Below, one piece after another: positions 1 through 8,582 of a DNA stretch of 64,000 bases. The notes beneath the pieces are model-generated. The model saw nothing but the letters and a program-made list of their open reading frames with translations. It did not search any database and was not told where the DNA came from. Within the stretch, counting starts at the first letter, position 1. Each line of letters begins with the position of its first letter. The stretch is taken from contig NZ_CP022163.1 of assembly GCF_002305855.1 (NCBI RefSeq), forward strand, positions 2,480,292 to 2,544,291, given 5' to 3'. Source of the DNA: Melittangium boletus DSM 14713. GTDB taxonomy: Bacteria; Myxococcota; Myxococcia; Myxococcales; Myxococcaceae. The translations under genes were made by a program, and so were the position numbers.

Positions 1-681
1 GCCGGCCTGCCCCACGAGCGCGCCGTGAAGGTGCTCCGCCGGGGCCTCGACGCCGCCACGGAGCCGCTGGATCCGGAACTGCGCGAGCGCCTGCGCACCG
101 CCCTCGCCGGGCTGCCCGGGCCTGGGCTCGCCCAACCGCCGCCTTCCTTCGTGGAGCGGCTGGTGCGCCAGCCCCGGGCCGGCCCCACCCGTGCCAACAA
201 GCCCCGGGTGGTGCTCCTGCCCGCGGAGAGCCACGCCGACCATTGTTACGTGGTGGCCGTCGCGGCGGTGCTCGTGTCACCGCTCTTCGCAGCGGACCCG
301 GCCACTCCCTTCCTGGCCGCGTTGAGCCACCACTTCTTCAACGTGGTGCTGCCCGACGCGGGTGACTACGGCGACCGGCTGCTCGGAGAGGACGCGGCGC
401 CGATGGTGGCGCGCATCACCGAGGAGGTGCTGGCCACGCTGCCCGGAGCGCTCGCCACCCGCGTGCGCGAGGCCCGGACGATCCTGCCGCACACGGACAC
501 GCCCGAAGCACGCGCCTTCCACGCCGCCGACGCGCTGGACCGGGTGCTGGAAATGGACGCGCACGCCCGCGCCGCGGGCTTCACGTTGCGCCAGGCGATG
601 GAAGACCTGGAGCTGATCCACGAAGGACCCATGCGGGCATACGAGAACGCCGTGCTCGCCGCGGCGGGGCTCCCGTACTAG
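1..681 (+). CDS. HD-domain-like protein (5' end outside window)
   Basis: The frame is open from base 1, so the gene very probably starts upstream; the first in-window start is a GTG at 25. The C-terminal two thirds has a helical, His/Asp/Glu-rich pattern: SHHFFN, then LPDAGDYGDRLLGE, and later HAADALDRVLEMDAHARA. This resembles the metal-dependent HD phosphohydrolase superfamily, but the diagnostic HD dipeptide is not obvious and the substrate is unknown. The gene ends 45 bp before the oxidoreductase gene and is co-directional with the YcaO operon, so it may be its first visible member. No signal peptide can be judged because the N terminus is missing. Confidence 0.6.
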   Translation, partial: AGLPHERAVKVLRRGLDAATEPLDPELRERLRTALAGLPGPGLAQPPPSFVERLVRQPRAGPTRANKPRVVLLPAESHADHCYVVAVAAVLVSPLFAADPATPFLAALSHHFFNVVLPDAGDYGDRLLGEDAAPMVARITEEVLATLPGALATRVREARTILPHTDTPEARAFHAADALDRVLEMDAHARAAGFTLRQAMEDLELIHEGPMRAYENAVLAAAGLPY

Positions 682-726
682 CGGCGCCCACGGTGAAGGC
701 AGAACGAGGGGGGAGGTTTTGGTTCC

Positions 727-1764
727 ATGATCTGTGCATTGCCTCGCTCACGCCGGCTCGGGTGGGCCATCGTGGGATGTGGATGGGTGGCCCGCGACTA
801 CGTGGCGCCCGCCGTGTTGCAGGCGGGCAACTCCCGGCTGGTCTCCCTGTGTGATCTGGACGCGGAGGCCCTGGCGCGCATGCCCGGGGACGAAGTGCCA
901 CGGCACACCGAGCTCCGCGAGGTGTTGGAGGATCCCGACGTGGCGGTGGTCTACATCGCCACCCCCAACCACGCGCACGCGGCCCTGACGGAGGCCTGCG
1001 CCGCCGCGGGCAAGCACGTGTTCTGCGAGAAACCCATGGCCATCCGCCTGGAGGATGGCGTGCGCATGGTGGAGGCCTGCCGGCGCGCGGGCGTGATGTA
1101 CGCCACCGCGTTCGACCAGCGCCACCACGGCGCCCACCGCAAGCTGCGCACGCTCATCCACGAGGGCGCGCTCGGCACCGTCACCCAGGCGCGCATCCAC
1201 TACGCGTGCTGGACGCCTCGCGACTGGACGGCCAACAACTGGCGCATCGATCCCCGGCAGGCGGGCGGCGGCGCGATGATCGACCTGGCCCCCCATGGCA
1301 TCGATCTGCTCGAGGTGCTGCTCGAGGACGAGTGGGCCTCGCTCACCGCCCTCACGCAGCGGCGGGTGCACGATTACGCGGTGGACGACGGCGCCATCCT
1401 GATGGGCAAGTTCAAGAGCGGCATCCTGGGCATCATCCAGGTGGCCTACAACTGCCCGGACAACTATCCGCGACGCACCCTGGAAGTGATTGGCACCCAG
1501 GCGCGCGCCCTCGCCTACAAGACCATGGGCCAGACCCCCGGGGGCACGCTGACGCTCACGGACGCGGCCACGGGCGAGGAGAGGCCCGTGCCGCTCTCCC
1601 CGGAAGAAGACCGCAGTCCCTTCCTCAACCAGGTGGAGGCCTTCTCCACATGCGTGCTGGAGGGCCGCCCCTACCCCTTCACCCCCGAGCGCGACGTGCG
1701 GCTGCTCGGCCTGCTCACACAGGCGTGCGATCCGCGCGCCTGGGAGGACACCGCGTGCCGCTAG
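727..1764 (+). CDS. Gfo/Idh/MocA family oxidoreductase
   Basis: This 345-residue protein has a Rossmann nucleotide-binding loop (GCGWVA, about residues 17-22) after a short leader. The family signature EKP is in CEKPMA near residues 100-105. A DLAPHGID segment near residues 185-192 matches the Asp/His active-site region of the family. Such enzymes use NAD(P) to oxidise or reduce sugar or cyclitol hydroxyls, or act on related substrates. The ATG at 727 has GGGAGG about 10 bp upstream. The next gene overlaps its 3' end by 10 bp. Its setting beside a TIM-barrel sugar isomerase, a glycosyltransferase and a deacetylase suggests it modifies a sugar in the same pathway; the substrate cannot be read from sequence. 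Confidence 0.9.
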   Translation: MICALPRSRRLGWAIVGCGWVARDYVAPAVLQAGNSRLVSLCDLDAEALARMPGDEVPRHTELREVLEDPDVAVVYIATPNHAHAALTEACAAAGKHVFCEKPMAIRLEDGVRMVEACRRAGVMYATAFDQRHHGAHRKLRTLIHEGALGTVTQARIHYACWTPRDWTANNWRIDPRQAGGGAMIDLAPHGIDLLEVLLEDEWASLTALTQRRVHDYAVDDGAILMGKFKSGILGIIQVAYNCPDNYPRRTLEVIGTQARALAYKTMGQTPGGTLTLTDAATGEERPVPLSPEEDRSPFLNQVEAFSTCVLEGRPYPFTPERDVRLLGLLTQACDPRAWEDTACR

Positions 1765-2591
1765 TCCGCTATGCCTGCTCCCACTGCGGCACCTGGCAAC
1801 CGTGGTTCGATCACGAACTGCCCCTGTCCTGTCCCACCTGCATGGACGTGCGCAATGCCCTGCCCGAGAAAGGCTGGGACTTCCGCTCCGCCGCGCAGGT
1901 GTCCCAACAACTGGAGACGTCCTGGCGCGAGGCGATTCCCGGAGTGCTCGGCTTCCACTGCACGCCCTCCTTCGGGCTGGGGAGCACGGGCTGGCTGCTG
2001 GTGCGGCCCGAGGGCAACGTGGCCTTCGAGGGCGCGCCCTGGTACTCGCGGCCAGCGCTCGAGCGCATCGCCTCCCTGGGCGGCATCCGGTGGATGTCCT
2101 CGTCACACGTGCACGGCTTCGGCGCGTTGTGGCAGTTGCAGGAGCACTTCGATCCCCAGTTGGTGCTCCACCGCGACGCGCTGCCCCACACCAAGGCCTT
2201 CCAGGTGCGCTGGCCCGTGGATGACGAGCACACGCTCGCCCCGGAGTTGACGCTGCACCACGTGGACGGCCACTACGAGGGCCACTGCGTGATGTACGAC
2301 GCGCGCACGTGCTCGCTCTTCTGCGGTGACGCGCTCAAGGTGGAGCTGGATGGGCGCGGACGGCCCACGGGCCTGTCGTGTCACAAGGGCTTCCACTACG
2401 CCATTCCCCTGAGCCACGGGGAGCTGCGCCGCTACCGCGAGGTGTTCGAGCGGCTGCCCTTCGAGAACGTCTTCACCCCTTTCGAGTTCGCGCGCGGAGT
2501 GACCCGTGCCCATGCCTTGGCCCTGTTCGATCGGCTGCTCTCGGGCATGCCGCACACGAGGCCCATCGCCCTGGAGGAGTTGTCCTCATGA
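1755..2591 (+). CDS. Zinc-ribbon plus metallo-beta-lactamase-like protein
   Basis: A GTG start at 1755 overlaps the oxidoreductase stop. The 278-residue product opens with a likely zinc ribbon, CxxC at residues 8-11 and CxxC at 26-29. The rest resembles the metallo-beta-lactamase fold: a strand-turn SSHVHGFGALW, a histidine-rich stretch HHVDGHYEGH and a late GDALKVE that fits the conserved Asp of the fold. The usual HxHxDH motif is not intact, so hydrolytic activity is uncertain. The ATG of the first YcaO gene overlaps its TGA by 4 bp, which implies translational coupling and a joint function. It could be a redox or thioester-type MBL enzyme, or a non-catalytic binding partner. Confidence 0.65.
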   Translation: MPLVRYACSHCGTWQPWFDHELPLSCPTCMDVRNALPEKGWDFRSAAQVSQQLETSWREAIPGVLGFHCTPSFGLGSTGWLLVRPEGNVAFEGAPWYSRPALERIASLGGIRWMSSSHVHGFGALWQLQEHFDPQLVLHRDALPHTKAFQVRWPVDDEHTLAPELTLHHVDGHYEGHCVMYDARTCSLFCGDALKVELDGRGRPTGLSCHKGFHYAIPLSHGELRRYREVFERLPFENVFTPFEFARGVTRAHALALFDRLLSGMPHTRPIALEELSS

Positions 2592-4078
2592 GCAAGAAGC
2601 AGCACCTGTTCGAAGCCCGTGAAGCCTACCGCCATGCCCTTCCAGCTGGAGCGCTGGAGATGTTCCGGGCGGATCCCATCGATCGCGTGGGAGTTCCAAC
2701 GGTGGCCGCGAGCCTTCGATTGAAGACGGGCTCCCAGTTCGCCACCCATGGCCATGGCTCCACCCTGGAAGAGGCCGAGGTGGGTGCGCTGGGCGAGATG
2801 GCCGAGGCCGTCTTCACCGAGGCCGCCCTCCGGGCCCACCCCCGCGTGACGGGCAGCTACAAGGAATTGGTGCGCAACCACGGCGAGTCCTCGGTGATGG
2901 ATCCCCTGCGGCTGTGCCTGAACGCGGGCAGCCTCTATGACCCGGACATGCGCCTCACGTGGGTGACGGTGAACCGGCTCACGACGGGCGAGCGCGTGCT
3001 CATCCCCGAGGAGTGGGTGGCCACCTGGAACGGCGAGTTGCGCGGGCGCACGCCCCTCATCACCCCCATCACCAACGGACAGGGCGCGGGCCTCACCCGT
3101 GAACAGGCGCTCGCCCACGGCCTCCTCGAACTGCTCCGGCGCGACGGCAATGGCTTGCGGTTTCGCGCGCTCGACCAGGGCGTGGTGCTGGACCTGGAGA
3201 ACGCGCCACTCGGCCCCGACATCCAGGCCTTGCTCGCGCGCTACCAGCAACTGGGCATCGAGGTCATCCCGAAGCTGGCCAGCACGGAGTTCGGCCTCGT
3301 GAATCTCTACGTGGTGGGGCGCGACCCCCACGTGAACGACCAACCCATGGCGCTCACGGCCTGTGGAGAAGCGGCGGACCTGGACCGCGAACGGGCGCTG
3401 CGCAAGGCCCTGTTGAAATACGCGGGCTCGCGCACGCGCAAGTCCTTCGCCAACGGCCCCCTGGAACTGGCGGCGAGGATCGTGCCCCCGGGCTACTTCG
3501 ACCGATTCCTGCCCTCCCTCAAGCTGGAGGACGAGGAGCCTCGCGCCCTGCATGCCATGGCTTTCTGGGCCCGGTTGACCGCGAACCAGATGCGCACCCT
3601 CCTCGAGAAGCCCGTGATGTCCGAGACGCGCCGGGTGCCCTTCACCGGCCTGCCCACCACGGAGAACTCCGGCGACGCGAAGCAGCGCGCCGCCCTCCTC
3701 GTGGACAAGCTCACCCGGGCGGGCTTCGACATCCTCGTGGCGGACCTGTCGCCCTCGGATCACTCCGTCCACTCGCTCAAGGTCATCGTCCCCGGGCTCG
3801 AGGTGGAGACGATGAGCTACCACCGCATCGGCGAGCGCGGCGTGGCGAAGCTGCTCGCGCGCGAGGATCCGCTCGCCGGCCTGGGCAAGCCTCCCGAGGG
3901 CGCCAAACCCGTCCGCCTCACGAAGAAAGCCGAGGAGCGGCTGGGAGGCCCGGCCTGGTTCAACACGCGCCTGGCCGAGCAGACCGTGGGCCGTCTGTAC
4001 TCGCTCTACCGCGAGCCCAAGCGCCACGCCGCCCCATTGCTGTTGCGCCAGCCCCGCTTCGGCGGCGGCCTGGGCTGA
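2588..4078 (+). CDS. YcaO-domain protein, first copy
   Basis: This 496-residue YcaO superfamily protein starts at the ATG overlapping the preceding TGA (ATGA). YcaO proteins use ATP to activate amide carbonyls, giving azolines, thioamides or amidines. Visible YcaO landmarks are the first acidic helix ALGEMAE (E70, E73), the second motif LTREQALAHGLLELLRRD (E181) and the third ALRKALLKYAGSR (271-282). Aligned by eye to the family pattern AL-R-ALxE-xAQSR, the conserved acidic residue is Lys277 here, and the second Glu of the ExxE motif is Arg184. The protein may therefore be a weakened or non-catalytic paralogue of the next gene. It has no PxPxP tail; instead it ends in RFGGGLG. Confidence 0.9.
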   Translation: MSKKQHLFEAREAYRHALPAGALEMFRADPIDRVGVPTVAASLRLKTGSQFATHGHGSTLEEAEVGALGEMAEAVFTEAALRAHPRVTGSYKELVRNHGESSVMDPLRLCLNAGSLYDPDMRLTWVTVNRLTTGERVLIPEEWVATWNGELRGRTPLITPITNGQGAGLTREQALAHGLLELLRRDGNGLRFRALDQGVVLDLENAPLGPDIQALLARYQQLGIEVIPKLASTEFGLVNLYVVGRDPHVNDQPMALTACGEAADLDRERALRKALLKYAGSRTRKSFANGPLELAARIVPPGYFDRFLPSLKLEDEEPRALHAMAFWARLTANQMRTLLEKPVMSETRRVPFTGLPTTENSGDAKQRAALLVDKLTRAGFDILVADLSPSDHSVHSLKVIVPGLEVETMSYHRIGERGVAKLLAREDPLAGLGKPPEGAKPVRLTKKAEERLGGPAWFNTRLAEQTVGRLYSLYREPKRHAAPLLLRQPRFGGGLG

Positions 4079-4117
4079 TTCCACGACCCCTCACGATTCA
4101 AACCAGAGAGCACCACC

Positions 4118-5596
4118 ATGAACTTCAAGGACATCCGCGACACCTATACCCGGGCCTTGCCTCCCGGAGAGCTGCAGATCTTCCGGGATGATGCCCTGGA
4201 CCGGCTGGGCATCCCGGTCGTGTCCGCCGCCCTGCGCATGGAAGACGGGCAATGGGTTCCCTCGCATGGCTACGGAGTCACCGAGGAGGAGGCCGTGGTG
4301 AGCGCCCTCGGAGAGCTGACCGAGGAGGTCTACGCTGACAAGGTGGTGCCCACGCTGCCGCGCTTCCTCGGCAACTACACGGAGATGGTGCGCGCGCGCG
4401 GCCTCTCTGGCGTGGTGGACCCGCTCACGCTCTGCCTGCCCGCGGGCAGTCCCTACCACCCGGGCATGCCGCTCACGTGGGTGGAGATGAAGCGGCTGAG
4501 CACGGGCGAGCGCGTGCTCGTGCCCGAGGAGTACGTCGCCACGGAACCGGGCCAGATCCAGGGCGCCACGCCCCTCATCCGTCCCATCACCAATGGGCAG
4601 GGCGCCGGGCTCACCCGGGAGCAAGCCATCGCCCACGGCCTGCTGGAGCTCCTGCAGCGCGATGGCAACTGCGTGGGCTTCCGCGCCATGGACCGGGGCA
4701 TCGTCATCGACCTGGAGGGAGCGGACCTGTCGCCCGCGGTGCGCGAGTTGTTGGAGCGCTACCGCCAGGTGGGCATCGAGGTGATGGCCAAGCTGGCCAG
4801 CACCGACTTCGGCATGGCGAACGTGTACGTGGTGGGCCAGGACATGAACGCGGGGGATCCCCTGATGGTGACGGCCTGCGGCGAGGCGGCGGATCCGGAT
4901 CGGGACCGGGCCCTGCGCAAGGCGCTGCTGGAGTACGCCAGCTCGCGCTCGCGCAAGGCCTTCCAGCACGGGCCCCTGGAGAACGTGGCCCGGGTCGCTC
5001 CACACGGCTACCTGGAGAACTTCCTGCCACAGGTGGAGAAGAACCTGCGCACGGAGGAGAACCGGGCCCTGCATGACATGGTCGTGTGGGCCGGCATGTC
5101 CTCGGACGCCCTGCGCGCCCAGGTGGCCATCACGCTGCGCAAGGAGCGCTCGGTGCGCCTCACGGAGCTGCCCCAGGCCCCCGTCGCCGAGGACCCCGCC
5201 ATGCGCTGCGCGCAGGTGGTGCGGCAGTTGAGCGACGCGGGCTTCGACATCCTCGTGGCGGACCTCTCTCCCCGGGACCACGCCGTCCACACCGTCAAGG
5301 TCCTGGTGCCGGGACTCGAGGTGGAGACGATGACGTACTACCGCATCGGCGAGCGCAACGTGGCGCGGCTGATGTCTCGCGGGGAGTCGATGGTGGGCCT
5401 GGGCCAGCCACCCGAGGGCACCCAGCGGGTGCGGCTCACCCGCGCCGCCGAGGAGCGGCTGGGAGGGCCCGCCTGGTTCGACGTGCGCGAGGCGGAGCGG
5501 CGCGTGGGCCGGCTGTACGCGCTCTATCGCGAGCCCGAGCGCCACAGCGCGCAATTCGTCCTGCGCGGCCGGAAGTATGGGGGAGGAGTAACGTGA
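4118..5596 (+). CDS. YcaO-domain protein, second copy
   Basis: This 492-residue paralogue of the previous protein is collinear over its whole length, so the pair arose by tandem duplication. The landmarks are ALGELTE (E66, E69), LTREQAIAHGLLELLQRD (E177, Gln180) and ALRKALLEYASSR (E272). The acidic residue replaced by Lys in the first copy is retained, making this the better candidate for the ATP-using subunit. The extension GGPAWFDVREAERRVGRLY and the Gly-rich end KYGGGVT are shared by both copies. The ATG at 4118 lies 39 bp after the first copy, with only a weak AGAGAG upstream. No small precursor-peptide gene fits in the gap. The TIM-barrel gene overlaps the stop by 4 bp. Confidence 0.92.
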   Translation: MNFKDIRDTYTRALPPGELQIFRDDALDRLGIPVVSAALRMEDGQWVPSHGYGVTEEEAVVSALGELTEEVYADKVVPTLPRFLGNYTEMVRARGLSGVVDPLTLCLPAGSPYHPGMPLTWVEMKRLSTGERVLVPEEYVATEPGQIQGATPLIRPITNGQGAGLTREQAIAHGLLELLQRDGNCVGFRAMDRGIVIDLEGADLSPAVRELLERYRQVGIEVMAKLASTDFGMANVYVVGQDMNAGDPLMVTACGEAADPDRDRALRKALLEYASSRSRKAFQHGPLENVARVAPHGYLENFLPQVEKNLRTEENRALHDMVVWAGMSSDALRAQVAITLRKERSVRLTELPQAPVAEDPAMRCAQVVRQLSDAGFDILVADLSPRDHAVHTVKVLVPGLEVETMTYYRIGERNVARLMSRGESMVGLGQPPEGTQRVRLTRAAEERLGGPAWFDVREAERRVGRLYALYREPERHSAQFVLRGRKYGGGVT

Positions 5597-6459
5597 GCTT
5601 GCGCTTCGCCTACAACACCAACGGCGTGTCCAACCACCGCTTCGAGGACGCGCTGCGGCTCATCGCCGACAGCGGCTACGACGGGGTGGCCCTCACGTTG
5701 GATCACCACCACTTCGACCCCTTCGCGCCCGACCTGGAGCGCCGCACGGGAGCGCTGGCGGGGTTGTTGGATCGGCTCGGCCTGGGCGTGGTGGTGGAAA
5801 CGGGAGCGCGCTTCCTGCTCGACCCGCGCGCCAAGCACGAGCCCACGCTCGTCACTCCAGACGTCGCGGGCCGCGAGCGCCGGCTCGACTTCCTGCGCCG
5901 CGCGGTGGACATCTGCGCCACCTGCCGGGGGGATGCCGTGTCCTTCTGGGGAGGCGTGCCCCAGCCCGGCCTGGATCCGGAGAGGAGCTGGCACTGGCTC
6001 GTGGAGGGAGTGGCCCGGCTGTCCGACTACGCGGCGTCGCGCGGCGTGGTGGCGGCGGTGGAGCCCGAGCCGGGCATGCGCGTGGAGACGGTCGATGACT
6101 GGCTGCGGCTCCAGCACGACGTGCGACAACGGGGCGCGGCCCCCATCCAGCTCGCGCTGGACGTGGGCCATCTGATGGTGACACAGGAGCGGATTCCCGC
6201 GGACGCGGTGCGCGAGTTCGCGCCCGTGCTGGGCACCCTGGCCCTGGAGGACATGAAGCGCGGCGTGCACGAGCACCTGCCCTTCGGAGAAGGCGAGCTG
6301 GACCTGCCCTCGGTGCTCCGAGCGTTGATGGACATCGACTATGGCCGGCTCGTCTGCGTGGAGCTGTCCCGGGACGCGCACCGCGCGCACGCCATGGTGC
6401 CCCAAGCCCTCGCGTGGTTGCGGGCCCACCTTCCCTCGGAGCTGGAGATCTCCGCGTGA
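5593..6459 (+). CDS. Sugar phosphate isomerase/epimerase-like TIM barrel
   Basis: This 288-residue protein belongs to the xylose-isomerase-like TIM-barrel (AP endonuclease 2) superfamily. The GTG at 5593 overlaps the preceding TGA. Probable metal ligands sit on successive strands: the Glu in AAVEPEPG, Asp and His in ALDVGHLM, and the late Glu in CVELSRD. Members isomerise or epimerise sugars, inositols or keto-sugars, often paired with Gfo/Idh/MocA dehydrogenases, as occurs here. The enzyme could epimerise a 3-keto sugar or process another small metabolite; the exact reaction is inference. The glycosyltransferase start overlaps its stop by 4 bp. Confidence 0.85.
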   Translation: MSLRFAYNTNGVSNHRFEDALRLIADSGYDGVALTLDHHHFDPFAPDLERRTGALAGLLDRLGLGVVVETGARFLLDPRAKHEPTLVTPDVAGRERRLDFLRRAVDICATCRGDAVSFWGGVPQPGLDPERSWHWLVEGVARLSDYAASRGVVAAVEPEPGMRVETVDDWLRLQHDVRQRGAAPIQLALDVGHLMVTQERIPADAVREFAPVLGTLALEDMKRGVHEHLPFGEGELDLPSVLRALMDIDYGRLVCVELSRDAHRAHAMVPQALAWLRAHLPSELEISA

Positions 6460-7739
6460 ACGCGAATGCCCTGCGTGTGTGCTTCATTTCCCGGCGCTTC
6501 TTTCCCGCCATCTCGGGCATGAGTGTCTATGCCCTCAACCTGGTCCAGGAGCTGGTGTCTTGTGGCCACGACGTGACGATGGTGAGCCAGTACCGCAACG
6601 ATCAGGCGGGGGCCTCGGTGTACGGGGGAGGCCCTCCGCCGGAGGTCGCGGGCGCCACGGTGGTGGGCCGCGAGTCGCTGGGCGAACAGCGCGTCAACCA
6701 GGGTCTACCCGCCAGCTTCGAGCGGGATGTCGAGGACCTGGTGTCCATCGTGGAGCGCGAGCACCGCAAGCGCCCGTTCGATCTCATCCACGCCCAGTAC
6801 GGCTACCCGTGCGGACTGGCGGCGCTGGAGGCGAGCCGCCGGCTCGGGCTGCCCAACGTGGTGTCCATCCAGGGCGGTGACGGGCACTGGGTGGGCACCT
6901 GCTGCACCACGCACAAACAGGCCATGCTGGCGGTCCTGGGCCATTCGGGAGCACTGCTCATCGGCAGCCGCTCGTTCGCCGAGGAGGTGAAGGGCCACCA
7001 CGGCACCGGCCTGGACCGCTTCACCATCGTCCCCGGCGCCACCGACACGCGGCGCTTCCACCCGCGAGACGAGACGGCGCTCGGCGCGCTGCGCCCCACG
7101 CCCGTGCTGCTCTACCACGGCCGCGTGGACGCCCGGAAAGGCGTGAGGGAGATGATGGAGGCCCTGAGGCTCCTGGTGGCCTCGGGACGCGACCTCAAGC
7201 TGATCGTCTCGGGCATCGGTCCAGACGTGGAGGCGGTGCGCGCGAGCGTGGGCGAGCTGGGACTCGGTGGCCGCGTGGAGATGCCAGGCTATTCCGACTA
7301 CGAGCACGCGCCCGCCATCTACCGGCGGGGAGACCTCTTCGTGTCACCCACGTACTCGGAGGGCTTCTCCAACACGCTCCTCGAGGCCATGGCCTCGGGA
7401 CTGCCCATCGTGTCGACGCGGGCCGTGGGCGTGGTGGACTGCCTGGAGGACGGCCGGGACGCGCTGCTCGTCCCTCCCAAGGATCCGCGCGCCCTGGCCG
7501 ACGCCATCGCCCGGATGCTGGATGAGCCAGCGTTGCGCCGGCGGCTGGCGCGCCAGGCGCTCGACGAGGTGCGCGAGCTCTACTCGTGGCAGGCGGTGGG
7601 CCGGCGGATCCAGGACGTCTACGCGGGCCTCACCGGCACCGCGCCCGACACGCGCTGGACGGGGCTCTACGACCCCACCACCACCACGGAGAAGGCCGAT
7701 CCCTCCTGCCGCTTCCGGAGCGCGCCGCACCTGCTATGA
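6456..7739 (+). CDS. Glycosyltransferase family 4 (GT-B)
   Basis: This 427-residue retaining GT4 glycosyltransferase starts at a GTG overlapping the isomerase stop. The N-terminal Rossmann half includes RRFFPAISGMS, the typical acceptor-side glycine loop. The C-terminal half carries LYHGRVDARKGV and the donor-binding E-x7-E motif in YSEGFSNTLLEAMASG. A Cys pair occurs in GTCCTTHK, an unusual local feature. GT4 enzymes paired with PIG-L deacetylases occur in mycothiol (MshA/MshB) and bacillithiol (BshA/BshB) synthesis, where GlcNAc is transferred and then deacetylated. The same two activities are adjacent here, so a GlcNAc-containing product is plausible but unproven. Confidence 0.92.
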   Translation: MNANALRVCFISRRFFPAISGMSVYALNLVQELVSCGHDVTMVSQYRNDQAGASVYGGGPPPEVAGATVVGRESLGEQRVNQGLPASFERDVEDLVSIVEREHRKRPFDLIHAQYGYPCGLAALEASRRLGLPNVVSIQGGDGHWVGTCCTTHKQAMLAVLGHSGALLIGSRSFAEEVKGHHGTGLDRFTIVPGATDTRRFHPRDETALGALRPTPVLLYHGRVDARKGVREMMEALRLLVASGRDLKLIVSGIGPDVEAVRASVGELGLGGRVEMPGYSDYEHAPAIYRRGDLFVSPTYSEGFSNTLLEAMASGLPIVSTRAVGVVDCLEDGRDALLVPPKDPRALADAIARMLDEPALRRRLARQALDEVRELYSWQAVGRRIQDVYAGLTGTAPDTRWTGLYDPTTTTEKADPSCRFRSAPHLL

Positions 7740-8527
7740 GCACCGCCCTCTTCCTCTCTCCCCACCTGGACGACGTCGCCTTCTCCTGTGGAGGCACGCT
7801 CGCCCGGCTCAAGACCCGGGGATGGACGGTGGCGCTCGTCACCGTCTTCACCCGCTCGGTGCTCCACCCCACGGGCTTCGCCCTCGCCTGTCAGACGAAC
7901 AAGGGCGTCGCCCCCGAGGTGGACTACATGGCGCTGCGCCGGGAGGAGGACCAGGACTTCGCGGCGCTGATGCGGGTGGACCGCCTCGTCTGGGCCGACC
8001 TGCCCGAGGCGCCTCACCGCGGTTACGTCCTGGCCACCATCTTCTCCCCACCGCACGAGGAGGACGCCATCGGCGCGGCGGTGGTGGACAAGCTCGTGCC
8101 CCTGCTGAACGAGCTGCGGCCGGACCTCGTCTTCGCTCCCCAGGCGTTGGGCAGCCACGTGGACCATGTGCAACTGGTGCGAGCGTTGCCCGCGCTGGGG
8201 ATCGAGCCCTCGCGGATGCTCTGGTACCGCGACACCCCCTACGCCGTGCGAGAGCCCCACGCCCAGCCGGACTTCGCGGTGCCCCGGAATGTGCGCCCCC
8301 TGGCCGTGGATGTGACGGCCGAGCTGTCACTCAAGGTGGCCGGATGCAACCGCTACCGCACCCAGGTGGACTTCCAGTTCGGTGGCCCCCGGGCCGTCGC
8401 GCTCACCCTGGATGCCTTCCATCGCCGCGAGGCCCATGCCCATGGCCGGACCGGCTGCGCCGAGGTGTTCCTCGCGGACGGTCTCGCACCTGACGTGTGG
8501 GAAGCACTCGTGGGAGAAGTCCGGTGA
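7736..8527 (+). CDS. PIG-L/LmbE family deacetylase
   Basis: This 263-residue zinc-dependent deacetylase starts at an ATG overlapping the glycosyltransferase stop. The metal-binding motif appears as PHLDD at residues 9-13 (usual form PHPDD), and the second His region is GSHVDHVQ. The family removes acetyl groups from GlcNAc in GlcNAc-inositol, GlcNAc-malate, teicoplanin-type and related compounds. Coupling to a GT4 gene suggests it acts on the glycosylated intermediate made by that enzyme. A Cys in ALACQTNKG lies in a loop of variable function. There is no signal peptide, so action is cytoplasmic. Confidence 0.92.
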   Translation: MSTALFLSPHLDDVAFSCGGTLARLKTRGWTVALVTVFTRSVLHPTGFALACQTNKGVAPEVDYMALRREEDQDFAALMRVDRLVWADLPEAPHRGYVLATIFSPPHEEDAIGAAVVDKLVPLLNELRPDLVFAPQALGSHVDHVQLVRALPALGIEPSRMLWYRDTPYAVREPHAQPDFAVPRNVRPLAVDVTAELSLKVAGCNRYRTQVDFQFGGPRAVALTLDAFHRREAHAHGRTGCAEVFLADGLAPDVWEALVGEVR

Positions 8528-8582
8528 AGGGAGGGGGTCTCCTGGGTTAGGACACGCGCACAACCCAGGAGGAGGACGAGAG

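Noticed and set aside
4079..4117. Space for a RiPP precursor peptide between the YcaO genes
   Set aside because: Only 39 bp, without a start codon followed by coding sequence. No short peptide gene was seen elsewhere in the operon.
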